Below, one piece after another: positions 45,801 through 52,940 of a stretch of 64,000 nucleotides of DNA. The stretch comes from Promerops cafer (Eukaryota; Chordata; Aves; Passeriformes; Nectariniidae). The position numbers and the translations under genes are program-made. Numbering within the stretch: position 1 is the stretch's first letter; each line of letters starts with the position of its first letter. The stretch spans positions 88,643 to 152,642 of the forward strand of contig VZSE01015567.1 of assembly GCA_013398275.1 (NCBI GenBank), given 5' to 3'. The notes beneath the pieces are model-generated. The model was not told where the DNA came from. It searched no databases and saw only the letters and a program-made list of their open reading frames with translations.

Positions 45801-47569
45801 AGGACTGAGGTGTCAGCAATGACCCGAGCTGCTGAAATGAGACCTGAAACCAGCAGTGCCACGGAAGCAAGGAAAGCAATATTCTGACTTTCCCGTGCTC
45901 TTTCTGGTGTACCTGCAAGTCTAAGTGGTGTCTGTGGATCAGCACCTTTTGGGAGCCTCCCACGGGGTGCTGTGCACCTGGGATTCTTTAACAACTGCAC
46001 TTGTTACTGAAGGATGAAGAGGCTTGTCACACTATAACATTCAGAATCTTTTGGACATGGAGGATGACTCTGTAAGATTGGCAATATCATAGCACAAGAG
46101 TTTACTTTGGTAGAAGGACTATGCTAAGACAATCATGTAGGGTAACAGACCCACGCTCCCATGGGCCATGCTTGTCTGCAGTTAGATGGGAGAATTCCGT
46201 GGCACTAATTTTGTTTAAAAACACATAAATTAATTTAAAACATATGTATTTTCATTCTTACCTGATTTGATACAGTCTGGCGTCTTGCAAACCCCATCTA
46301 AAAGAGAATACAATCATATTCTTAATTCTTTACTCAATGTCAATATAATAAAATCTACTGTAAATACTTCCATTGATGGCCAACTTAATTGCAGTGTACA
46401 GTAAGGTAATATGAATGGACACCTTACACTCAGTAAGGGAATATTTATAGGAACAAGCTCTAAAAATATCACCATCTTCAACCCTTTAGGGTCATTCAGT
46501 GCTAGTCACTCATCATGTGGAATTTTTGTAGTCATTAGAGGAAAATGTCCTATCAATTGGAGGTGGGCAAAATACTATTTTTGTAACAAAGAAGCAATTT
46601 AGAGAAAAATAGCTCAAGGACTGGAGAGAATTACAGGGGCAGTTTGAATTTAGCAATACTTTACAATGACAAAAGGATTTTCAAGGAATCATATGAAAAT
46701 TCTGAGACATTCACTCTGAAGTCTTATGAACAAAGTACAGGATTCAGGAACATGAAAATATTTCCTTTTGAGACTTTGGAAAGAAAACTTTTTTTTCCCC
46801 ATAATGGCATTTTCCCATCCCATAATTGAACTACACTTCAATAAAAAGCTTAAACAAAACTATTAAGTACTTCAAAATTAAACGAAGCACTCAATTCCCA
46901 ATATAAGGAAAAATTCTAGTTTGACCCTAGATGGAAATTTTAGCTTCTGTCTATTATCTTTTCCAAAAATTATCAGGATATTTCCCCCTGAAAATGAAAT
47001 TATTTTGCTCTGGCTGCTGAAGCACAAAACCTTTCAGGATGACTACACTCACTGAGAGTCCTTGTTGCAACAGCCTGAAAAAGGAAAAAATAGGATTTTT
47101 GTACATCTACAGGAACACAAAGGAAGCCCTGGAGTTTGGTTTTCCTCAGCAATGTTGTAATTTGTTGGGATTTTTGCTTACTGAAGCATTAATTACAAAC
47201 AGAAGTATTCCTAAGTCAGAACAAGCAGATGGTTTGTGTTTACCACAGCTTTGCATGAACAAACGAAGTTACCGAGTCGCAGTTGGAAAGATGCAGCTTC
47301 TGAGTTTTTCCAGCAACGAGGCGTGTGGATGCAGCTTTACATCTCAGCCAGCATCCTAAACCCTTCCCCGTTCCCGTGTACTCGTGCACCCAGCCAGCCC
47401 AGTACTCACCATCGTACGTGGCGTACAGGGCGACCATGGTGATGGCCACCATGGCCAGCAGCACCACCACCACAGCCAGCCCTATTTCCAGGCCACTCCA
47501 TCCCAGTTTCTTCTTTGGTTTTGGAGTATTCATTTCAGTTATATCCATCTGGCTTTCTGACTTGCCCAT
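21784..47569 (-). CDS. MME: Neprilysin (membrane metallo-endopeptidase, CD10), complete 22-exon coding region
   Basis: Zinc metallopeptidase of family M13, a type II plasma-membrane protein that cleaves extracellular peptides such as enkephalins, natriuretic peptides, tachykinins and amyloid-beta on the N-terminal side of hydrophobic residues. The 22 exons, listed separately, sum to 2253 bases (750 codons plus stop) with no frameshift or internal stop, and the protein aligns to human neprilysin without gaps. Layout: cytosolic tail 1-27 with basic PKPKKK at 16-21, membrane anchor about 28-51, then the ectodomain. Visible active-site parts are Arg103, NAFY (543-546), HEITH (584-588: zinc ligands His584 and His588, catalytic Glu585), ENIAD (647-651: zinc ligand Glu647, Asp651), His712, Arg718 and the final CRVW. 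All introns are GT-AG. The gene converges with the DWORF gene. The 5' non-coding exons were not identified. Family and substrates are established knowledge; the gene model is read from the sequence. Confidence 0.98.
24428..24504 (-). CDS. MME: MME coding exon 21 (residues 693-717, catalytic His712)
   Basis: 77 bases encoding [20 protein letters not shown] then SPGKF. His712 stabilises the transition state in the M13 mechanism. The acceptor is GTGCAG and the donor GTCAGC. It ends two bases into the codon for Arg718. Confidence 0.97.
24913..25008 (-). CDS. MME: MME coding exon 20 (residues 661-692)
   Basis: 96 bases encoding AYENFVRKHGKEKLLPGLDM and NHKQLFFLNFAQ. The acceptor is CTACAG, the donor GTATCC (weak after +4), phase 0. 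The upstream intron holds a CR1 LINE tail. Confidence 0.97.
25590..26030 (+). mobile_element. CR1 LINE 3' region in MME intron 19, antisense to MME
   Basis: Recognisable CR1 landmarks in order: CAGTTTTGGGCACTGCCCTT, GAGAGAGTCCAGAAGAAAGC, ACCTATGAGGAAAGATCG, TTGTTTAGTCTAAAGGAGAG, CTTCAAATATGTGAAAGG and a diverged GACCTCTCAAGATTCCTTT end. Confidence 0.85.
27096..27161 (-). CDS. MME: MME coding exon 19 (residues 639-660, ENIAD zinc site)
   Basis: 66 bases, 22 codons: LSGINTLGENIADNGGVRQA then YK. Glu647 is the third zinc ligand and Asp651 orients His588. The acceptor is TTACAG and the donor GTAAGA. Confidence 0.97.
28123..28256 (-). CDS. MME: MME coding exon 18 (residues 594-638)
   Basis: 134 bases encoding RNFNANGDLVDWWTEESARN, then FKELSQCMVYQYGNFSWDLA and GGQN. 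Asn628 (N-F-S) is a conserved sequon. The donor is read as GGACAGAAC|GTAGGT because that keeps phase 0 with exon 19; a GT four bases further would break the frame. Confidence 0.95.
28504..28623 (-). CDS. MME: MME coding exon 17 (residues 554-593, HExxH zinc site)
   Basis: 120 bases encoding VFPAGILQPPFFSASQPKSL, then [20 protein letters not shown]. HEITH provides zinc ligands His584 and His588 and the catalytic base Glu585. The residue numbers equal those of human neprilysin counted from Met1. The acceptor is TTCCAG and the donor GTGAGG. Confidence 0.98.
30617..30675 (-). CDS. MME: MME coding exon 16 (residues 534-553, NAFY motif)
   Basis: 59 bases encoding WISGAAVVNAFYSASRNQI. NAFY (543-546) is the M13 substrate-binding motif; its Asn and Ala backbone positions hold the peptide substrate in mammalian structures. 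The acceptor is TACCAG and the donor GTAAGG. Confidence 0.97.
30850..30953 (-). CDS. MME: MME coding exon 15 (residues 500-533)
   Basis: 104 bases encoding LNYNEEEYFENIIQNLVFTQ, then a lysine-rich stretch KKRLKKLREKVDKE. The acceptor is TTTTAG and the donor GTAAGT. It ends two bases into the codon for Glu534. Confidence 0.97.
31620..31700 (-). CDS. MME: MME coding exon 14 (residues 473-499)
   Basis: 81 bases encoding ARAIRERIGYPDEIVTDNNK and LNSEYQE. The acceptor is CCCTAG and the donor GTGAGT. A second perfect GTGAGT lies inside the exon, 14 bases upstream of the real donor; see findings. Confidence 0.97.
32203..32301 (-). CDS. MME: MME coding exon 13 (residues 440-472)
   Basis: 99 bases encoding VEEMIADIRDVFIKTLDELP and WMDAETKKRAEQK. 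WMD..T is a conserved M13 block. The acceptor is TTCCAG, the donor GTAAGT, phase 0. Confidence 0.97.
32927..33095. repeat. 8-bp GC-rich minisatellite in MME intron 12, abutting the exon 12 donor
   Basis: About 21 tandem units of AGGGGCCG/AGGGGCTG (+ strand). The array ends only 5 bases from the donor GT (33101-33100). On the MME sense strand it is C-rich. Confidence 0.95.
33102..33230 (-). CDS. MME: MME coding exon 12 (residues 397-439)
   Basis: 129 bases encoding ALYGTTSETAVWRRCANYVN, then GNMESAVGRLYVEEAFAGDSKHV. This is strongly conserved and GC-rich compared with its neighbours. The acceptor is CCACAG and the donor GTAAAG. An 8-bp minisatellite begins within the first bases of the following intron. 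Confidence 0.97.
33290..33580 (-). other. Unexplained 96-codon open frame in MME intron 11, same strand
   Basis: Runs from just after a TAG to a TGA, with no ATG near its start. The composition is protein-like, with motifs such as FEEMLRNFSNWTWKFFGFPQ and NVPSDPPVTERVQLG. It is preceded by an acceptor-like CCCCACTTTAG (33581), and a donor-like GCTAG|GTGTCC lies at 33309. I do not recognise a family. It could be chance, a pseudogene fragment, or an alternative exon; at 271 bases between those sites it would shift the MME frame. Confidence 0.3.
33841..33934 (-). CDS. MME: MME coding exon 11 (residues 365-396)
   Basis: 94 bases encoding DLQNYMTWRFVMDLVNSLSR and ending NAFRK. The acceptor is AAACAG. 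The donor reads AAG|GTGCAG, weak at positions +4 to +6 compared with the other introns of this gene. Confidence 0.96.
34035..34171 (-). CDS. MME: MME coding exon 10 (residues 320-364)
   Basis: 137 bases encoding VFNWLEFINAIMSTVQINVD and onward to LVKYSSR. This is one of the more diverged exons, and the two human sequons here (Asn325 and Asn335) are replaced by Glu and Gln. The acceptor is TTCCAG and the donor GTAGGT. It ends two bases into Arg365. Confidence 0.96.
35372..35462 (-). mobile_element. CR1 LINE 3' end fragment in MME intron 9
   Basis: On the + strand it reads AGAATCACAGAATGGCTTGG, then GATCTTAAAGATCATCTACT and TCCAACCCCCTGCCA, the reverse complement of the CR1 3' end, so the element lies in the MME direction. 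Confidence 0.88.
35708..35809 (-). CDS. MME: MME coding exon 9 (residues 286-319)
   Basis: 102 bases encoding ATTKSEDRNDPLLLYNKMTL, then AQLQNNFSLEINHK. The sequon N-F-S at 311 is kept. The acceptor is TGACAG, the donor GTGAGT, phase 0 on both sides. Confidence 0.97.
37176..37310 (-). CDS. MME: MME coding exon 8 (residues 241-285)
   Basis: 135 bases encoding ACSAYVDFMISVAKLILQER, then a variable stretch and VMDLEKEIAN. The last residue, Asn285, starts an N-A-T sequon finished in exon 9, as in human. N-I-S at 261-263 is an added sequon. The acceptor is CTGCAG and the donor GTAAGA. Confidence 0.97.
38330..38505. repeat. GGGACA/GGGATGGGACA tandem array in MME intron 7
   Basis: About 25 hexamer-based units with an N at 38439, so the assembled length is unreliable. 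Confidence 0.93.
39770..39835 (-). CDS. MME: MME coding exon 7 (residues 219-240)
   Basis: 66 bases, exactly 22 codons, encoding IDQPGLGLPSRDYYECTGAY. LPSRDYY is a hallmark of the M13 family. The acceptor is TTACAG, the donor GTGAGG, phase 0 on both sides. Confidence 0.97.
40501..40619 (-). CDS. MME: MME coding exon 6 (residues 179-218)
   Basis: 119 bases encoding AAWTAETAIAQLNSRYGKK and VGTDDKNSTAHIIH, highly similar to mammalian neprilysin. N-S-T at 211-213 forms a sequon not present in human, where the third residue is Val. The acceptor is GCTTAG and the donor GTAAGT. The intron to exon 5 is only about 100 bases. Confidence 0.97.
40721..40816 (-). CDS. MME: MME coding exon 5 (residues 147-178)
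   Basis: 96 bases encoding AIDSRGGRPLISLLP, then NVSEWPVATTNWDASY. It aligns to the human segment without gaps and introduces an extra N-V-S sequon at residue 163. The acceptor is CAAAAG and the donor GTAAGA. Confidence 0.95.
41501..41581 (-). CDS. MME: MME coding exon 4 (residues 120-146)
   Basis: 81 bases encoding VQKAKTLYRSCINE, a conserved M13 block. Asn145 is the first base of a glycosylation sequon completed across the splice junction as N-E-T (N-E-S in human). The acceptor is TTTCAG and the donor GTAAGT. Confidence 0.96.
42115..42150. repeat. Pyrimidine (CTC/CCT) tract in MME intron 3
   Basis: CCTCCCCCTCCTCCTCCTCT and similar; pure polypurine on the MME sense strand. Confidence 0.85.
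42436..42597 (-). CDS. MME: MME coding exon 3 (residues 66-119)
   Basis: 162 bases encoding the start of the M13 N-terminal domain. It contains the conserved blocks CGGWLKRNVIPETSSRY and NFDILRDELEVVLK. Arg103, which in mammals contacts the free carboxylate of dipeptidyl substrates, is present. The acceptor GTGCAG follows a short TG-rich tract and the donor is GTCAGT. The exon is GC-rich at its 5' end. Confidence 0.97.
46262..46297 (-). CDS. MME: MME coding exon 2 (residues 54-65)
   Basis: A 36-base micro-exon too small for an ORF list. It encodes DGVCKTPDCIKS, the start of the ectodomain, including the conserved Cys57 and Cys62 pair. The acceptor is TTTTAG and the donor GTAAGA. It keeps phase 1 on both sides and fits the flanking exons exactly. 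Confidence 0.96.
47410..47569 (-). CDS. MME: MME coding exon 1 (residues 1-53, start codon)
   Basis: Starts at the ATG at 47569-47567, encoding MGKSESQMDIT, then the basic stretch PKPKKK and a hydrophobic anchor rich in Val, Leu, Ala and Met, ending YATYD. The exon itself begins at 47579 after a pyrimidine-rich acceptor ending CAG, so only 10 untranslated bases precede the ATG and the rest of the 5' UTR must be in upstream exons. The donor is GTGAGT (47409-47404). It ends with one base of the next codon. The start is chosen by exact match to the mammalian N-terminus. Confidence 0.97.
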
Positions 47570-47579
47570 AACCCAGCGT
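47570..47579 (-). other. MME: MME 5' UTR part of the first coding exon
   Basis: Ten bases between the acceptor (AG at 47581-47580, preceded by a C/T-rich tract) and the ATG. The acceptor shows that at least one non-coding exon lies upstream, at higher coordinates. Confidence 0.8.
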
Positions 47580-47751
47580 CTGGAATGGAAAAGGGAATAC
47601 TCACTGAGCACTTACCCTGAGTCATAGGCTCGACAGCGGCTCCTCAGCTGCACAGTAACAAAGGTGTTTTCTAGGTGAGTTTTCCAATTATTTGTAATAC
47701 TGCTGGGCTGTCAGTCAGGAAATAAAGAATCCTGCCCTCTGCCAGGCCCGT

Positions 47752-47752
<1 letters not shown>

Positions 47753-47802
<50 letters not shown>

Positions 47803-47809
47803 CACACAC
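47753..47809. repeat. (CA)n microsatellite upstream of MME coding exon 1
   Basis: About 28 CA dinucleotides with one CG interruption, in the MME 5' intron about 170 bases upstream of the first coding exon. Confidence 0.95.
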
Positions 47810-47899
47810 GTACCATGCACTTCGTGTCATGGATGGAGAGCAGAAGAGTGGAGTTCCTTCACGTGGAGGAGCTTCCTTCACACCACACAGAAAAGGAAG

Positions 47900-50130
47900 G
47901 CCAGCAAACCAAAACCTATTTTTAAAACGTACCCGAGAGGTTTAATCTTGTGTGAAGGTACAGGAGTTCACAAGCAGTGAAAAGCAAGTCTCTTTGCTTG
48001 AATAAAAATTAACTTAACCTGCCAATTACTTATCTAATGCCAAAGGTCAAAATATGCCATTGTGCTTCGCTGTCACTTCTAAAATATTATGTAAGCAGTT
48101 CTTGACTACAGCTTTACAGCTGGCTCTAAAAATAGAAAAAAAAAATCAGGCTCTGCTGGGAGCCTGTCAAACTCACACTGAAGACAGTGAGTCTTCACAG
48201 CAATTTTTAAAGAACTGCAAGCAGGCCTGTCTTTGGAGGTTAGAGCACTGGAAACAGGAGTCACGCAACGCTGCTGGCAGCGAGCTCACGCTCACTCGTG
48301 CAGCTCTTGCAGTAGGTTTGGACATCCTCTTTCTGCTCTTCAGAGGTAACCAGGCCACCTTTGCAGTGCTGCTGGTGGCAGCTCTGTGCTCTCCCTTCAC
48401 CTGCTCCTACTCATCCAGGGCCAGACTTTACTCCGCCAACTGAGATTCCAATCCCTACACACACAGCAATGTATTTCTCAGTATTTCACAATGAAAATCC
48501 CTGCCAGCATTTCCTGGGGCTCTTTACATGCACAGGCAGTACACACCCTTTCCATTCAATGGGAAAGAATATGAGAATTTCACTGGGATCAATAATGGGA
48601 ACTCTACATTCACCAGACCCCTCACACAAAGGTCAACCTTCCTTACACCCTCTCCCTGTAAGCCAGTGAGGGACCCTTCTCAGGCTCTGCATCCAGTCAA
48701 GTCTAAGACTCAGAACTTCATTATTTTCAACTGGCTCAGCTGTATTGCTGACTTGTGTCCATCCCAACTCAAACTCTCCTGAAACTGCCGCAATCTCTCA
48801 GATCTTCAGTCTTTGCTTTTCCACTGGACCTCCCTTTTCTGCCTGATTCACATTCCTTAGTTTCCAATAATCTCTTCCTTCCTCTGATGTCCACCTCCCC
48901 TAGAATGCGGCTCCTCTGCTACAAAAACAGGTCCCTAAAGTGTATGTTTATCAATAAACTAAAGATGTCCAATAACTCAGTACTACAGATATAAGTAAGA
49001 GAGATTTTGTGTTCCATGGATTTACCAACACCTGTCTCGGTGGCTCACTCGACATTCTCACACTGTTCCTCTACATAACAAGAGGACATTTTATTTCTGT
49101 GTCTCATCTGCCCTTCTGTCACTACTCCTGGGACATCAAGCTGCAGGAGGTGACTGGCAGTGCCAGAACTGCAGCTTTTCTACTGCTCAGGAGGCTGGAA
49201 TCCCAGCCTCTGTCTTTCTGCACCTACAGGGACCATCACAACCCCCTTCACGTGCCTCATGAACTGCTGTTTTTCTCTGAAGAACAGGATTTTTGGTCAA
49301 ATGAGCCAGTGGTCTCTGAGGCACAGGACTGAAATCCCACTGAAATGTGCAAAAGAGTGAGAAATCTGCCCTGCATTAACTATGAGCTAGAAGTTCATAG
49401 GTAATAAAAAAGCAAATTAACCATTATTGCCTTCTCACTTCAAGTCATATTAAGCAGCAAAAAAAAAAGTTATTTATATGGACTAAATACTGCCAAGTCT
49501 CCAGAATCCTCTGAGTACTTGGAGCCTCACTTAAGCAATGATGCTTATTTCCTGACTCTGGTGGTGACTTTGAGCACTGAAAACAGCGTTCCGTAGAGCA
49601 GCAGGAAACACTGCACCTTTCATGTGCAAATATGTTCTCTGCAGTCATCTAAGTTTTTCCAAGTGAGCTAATATTTCTGTTCCTGCAGGAGAGCTCCTCG
49701 TCTCTAAAGGCATCTGACTAAGTTTTACTTCTAGTTATTTAGAGGGTTGAGCCCATCTCCATTAACGGCCACCAGGTAGAAGCTGCTTTATGTGCTACTG
49801 CAAGCACAGCGAAACTGTAGGAATAATTTAAGCAGATACAAGCCTCGGTATTGTGGTTTTCTTACACTTCTCCTGGTGCTTTGTGATCCTCTCTGCTCTG
49901 CCTACTGAAGCTTAGACACCACAGAGAGCTGAGGATGTTTCGACTGATCCTGATCTGGATGGCACAGGGAGTTAATGCACTGGATTTTGGTTTTGCGATG
50001 GGTTTGTTAAAACCGGTTTGTGGCTTACTTAGTTCCCAGCGTCGCCTCCACAGAAAATGTAGCACATTACGGGAATACTTTACTATTTTTTCATTAACTT
50101 GTGCAGCCTGTCCCATGCCAGCCGGGCAGT
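47900..50130. other. MME 5' intronic sequence, nothing recognised
   Basis: Unique sequence between the first coding exon and the CpG island. It is presumably intronic because exon 1 has an upstream acceptor. No repeat tail or exon identified. Confidence 0.5.
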
Positions 50131-50139
50131 GTCACGGAG

Positions 50140-51290
50140 CATCGCTGGGCAGCCTGCGGGGGCTGCACCTCTTCCGCCGCCCGGAGCCCGGAACTGCTCC
50201 CGGAGCCCGGCACTGCTCCCGGAGCCCGGCACTGCTCCCGGAGCCCGGCACAGCCCCGGAGCCCGGCACTGCCGCCCGGAGCCCGGCACTGCTCCGGAGC
50301 CCGGCACTGCTCCCGGAGCCCGGCACATCCCCGGAGCCCGGCACATCCCCGGAGCCCGGCACTGCTCCCGGAGCCCGGNNNNNNNNNNNNNNNNNNNNNN
50401 NNNNNNNNNNNNNNNNNNNNNNNNNNNNNNNNNNNNNNNNNNNNNNNNNNNNNNNNNNNNNNNNNNNNNNNNNNNNNNNNNNNNNNNNNNNNNNNNNNNN
50501 NNNNNNNNNNNNNNNNNNNNNNNNNNNNNNNNNNNNNNNNNNNNNNNNNNNNNNNNNNNNNNNNNNNNNNNNNNNNNNNNNNNNNNNNNNNNNNNNNNNN
50601 NNNNNNNNNNNNNNNNNNNNNNNNNNNNNNNNNNNNNNNNNNNNNNNNNNNNNNNNNNNNNNNNNNNNNNNNNNNNNNNNNNNNNNNNNNNNNNNNNNNN
50701 NNNNNNNNNNNNNNNNNNNNNNNNNNNNNNNNNNNNNNNNNNNNNNNNNNNNNNNNNNNNNNNNNNNNNNNNNNNNNNNNNNNNNNNNNNNNNNNNNNNN
50801 NNNNNNNNNNNNNNNNNNNNNNNNNNNNNNNNNNNNNNNNNNNNNNNNNNNNNNNNNNNNNNNNNNNNNNNNNNNNNNNNNNNNNNNNNNNNNNNNNNNN
50901 NNNNNNNNNNNNNNNNNNNNNNNNNNNNNNNNNNNNNNNNNNNNNNNNNNNNNNNNNNNNNNNNNNNNNNNNNNNNNNNNNNNNNNNNNNNNNNNNNNNN
51001 NNNNNNNNNNNNNNNNNNNNNNNNNNNNNNNNNNNNNNNNNNNNNNNNNNNNNNNNNNNNNNNNNNNNNNNNNNNNNNNNNNNNNNNNNNNNNNNNNNNC
51101 GGCGCCGGGGCAGCGGCGGGGGCCGGGCGGGGCGGAGGAGCGCCGTGCCCGATGGAGCGGCCCCTGCACCTGCCCGCCCGCGCCGGCTCCTCATTTCTCC
51201 CCGGGCGGTTCAGGAGAAGGAGGGAGGGGATGCACGGGGAAGGTTAGCGGCTGCATTTCTGCGGCTCGGTGCCTGCTCCCATGCACACTC
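50140..51290 (-). promoter_or_regulatory. MME: CpG island with assembly gap (N 50379-51099), candidate MME promoter and first exon
   Basis: CpG-rich on both sides of 721 N, lying 2.6 kb upstream of the first MME coding exon. The first coding exon needs an upstream non-coding exon, and this is the nearest CpG island. The left edge is occupied by a minisatellite. Assignment to MME is inference. Confidence 0.5.
50188..50378. repeat. GC-rich 15-19-bp minisatellite running into the gap
   Basis: About ten copies of CTCCCGGAGCCCGGCACTG and shorter variants. The array is cut by N at 50379, so its true length is unknown and it probably caused the gap. Confidence 0.93.
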
Positions 51291-51299
51291 ATCGCCTTT

Positions 51300-52640
51300 G
51301 TCAAATTAATGCAGTCACATACGCTCTGCAGGATCTTACATCCTCATCACCGAGTGATTTCTCCTCGGGAGGGAGATAGCTGTGACTTCTTGCACGGAGA
51401 GGCAGCTCTGAGCTCTGTCAAAAGACTTCTCAGCCAACTGAGTATCAAAAGATATTTGTTTCATTCTTACAAAGTTTCATTTTAATGAAGTTTCATTTTT
51501 ACTAAGAGACTGACAGACATCAACAGCAGCAATATGAGTTGCAGTCATTCCTCTCTTTCAAACCAGACATGACACTGCTTTCTGCTGCGTTCCTTTAGAG
51601 GTTTATTACCTCTGAAGCAGACATGGAAGGAATTTCTGAAATCTTTTATTACCAGCTACACACACTAAAATGTCTGCGGCTTGAGAGGGGTAACTTCCTC
51701 CTACCAAGAAAGGTGGAAACTGAATCCCCACTTCTTTATGGAACTGCCCAGTGAGTGATCTGCAGGGCAGATGCAATGAAGAGGAGAAGATGAAGCATTA
51801 GCTGTACAAATGAAGCACTTTTGTAAAATGAACCTCTGAAGAAGGAGGTTTTATTACCACAAAAGCAATAGAAGTGTCAAAAATGGGCAAGAAAAAAATT
51901 TCAAAATGTCTAGAGAACAAAAATACTGCATTTTCTTACAGAGAGAAGTGGGGGAAATGCTGATTATATCCTTTCCAGGATCAGTGTTCAAATTATTATA
52001 AACATCTCACTTTCATCCTTTCCTGCAGTAATTCTCACAGAGTTCCAGTCCAATTCCTGGGACAAGCCATGGGCTCCTGCAGGTCGCTCCTGTCATTACC
52101 TGATGCCTTAAACAATAGCAAATTTCACCAAGCAATGTAAGAACAGAGGAGACATTAAATATACATGTGATTTTGTAACCAGGTGCCTATTGCACAGCCT
52201 TCACAAAGCTCGGGAAGCGCAGGGTGATGTGCAAACAGACTGAACTAAAATGGCAAAAAAAGGACTTGTTTCAAAACTTTTAGGTGAACAAAAAAAAAAC
52301 AAAACAAAACAAAACAAACAAAAAAAAATAGAACTGCCTAATTCACCACAAAGAGAGAGAAAAGGAAGAAACTCATCTGGCAATCTGGAAATAGTCCAAA
52401 GAGGACTAACTTACCTGACAGGCAGTGAGAGAGTTTCCACTCTTTCAGAACCTCGTGCTTGGAAAGAGAGAGCAAACGTTGGTGACACAGGCTGTGAGAG
52501 GTGTGATCTGTGAGTCAACAACTGAGATTCCTGTTTGGGCCTTTCCTAGGGAAAACTCCCAGCAAGTCAACAGTGTGATCTGCTTCTTAAGAATAATGTC
52601 ATCAGTGCTGCTGAGGGCAATCAGAGGAGCAAGGCTTGCA
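51300..52640. other. Non-coding, intergenic or MME 5' intron
   Basis: Unique sequence with an A-rich AAAAC repeat at about 52287-52328. A good minus-strand donor context (CTGTCAG|GTAAGT) ends at 52415, but no exon can be supported. Confidence 0.45.
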
Positions 52641-52659
52641 GTGGGAGACAATAGTGAGG

Positions 52660-52940
52660 TGGGGTCTCCTCTCCCAGGTAACAAATGATGGGACAAGAGG
52701 AAACAGCCTCAAGTTCTGCCAGGAGAGGCTTAGTTTGGATATTACAGAGAATTTCTTCCCAGAAATGGTTGTCCAGCCCTGGCACAGCTGTCCAGGGCAC
52801 TGGTGGAGTCCCATCCCTGAAGGGATTTAAAAGTTGTGTGGATGTGGCACTTGGGGACATGGTCATTGGTGGCCTTGGCAGTGCTGGGGGAATGGATGGC
52901 CTCAGAGGGCTTTTCCAATCCTATCATTTTAGGGATGACA
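52660..52940 (+). mobile_element. CR1 LINE 3' tail
   Basis: CR1 landmarks: CTGTCCAGGGCACTGGTGGA, GTCCCATCCCTGAAGGGATT, GATGTGGCACTTGGGGACAT, GGCCTTGGCAGTGCTGGG and TTTTCCAATCCTATCATTTT. This is the longest clear CR1 copy in the window. Confidence 0.93.

Noticed and set aside
49935..51485. Long open frames of 345-516 codons on both strands
   Set aside because: They are translations through the 721-base N gap and the adjacent GC-rich repeat.
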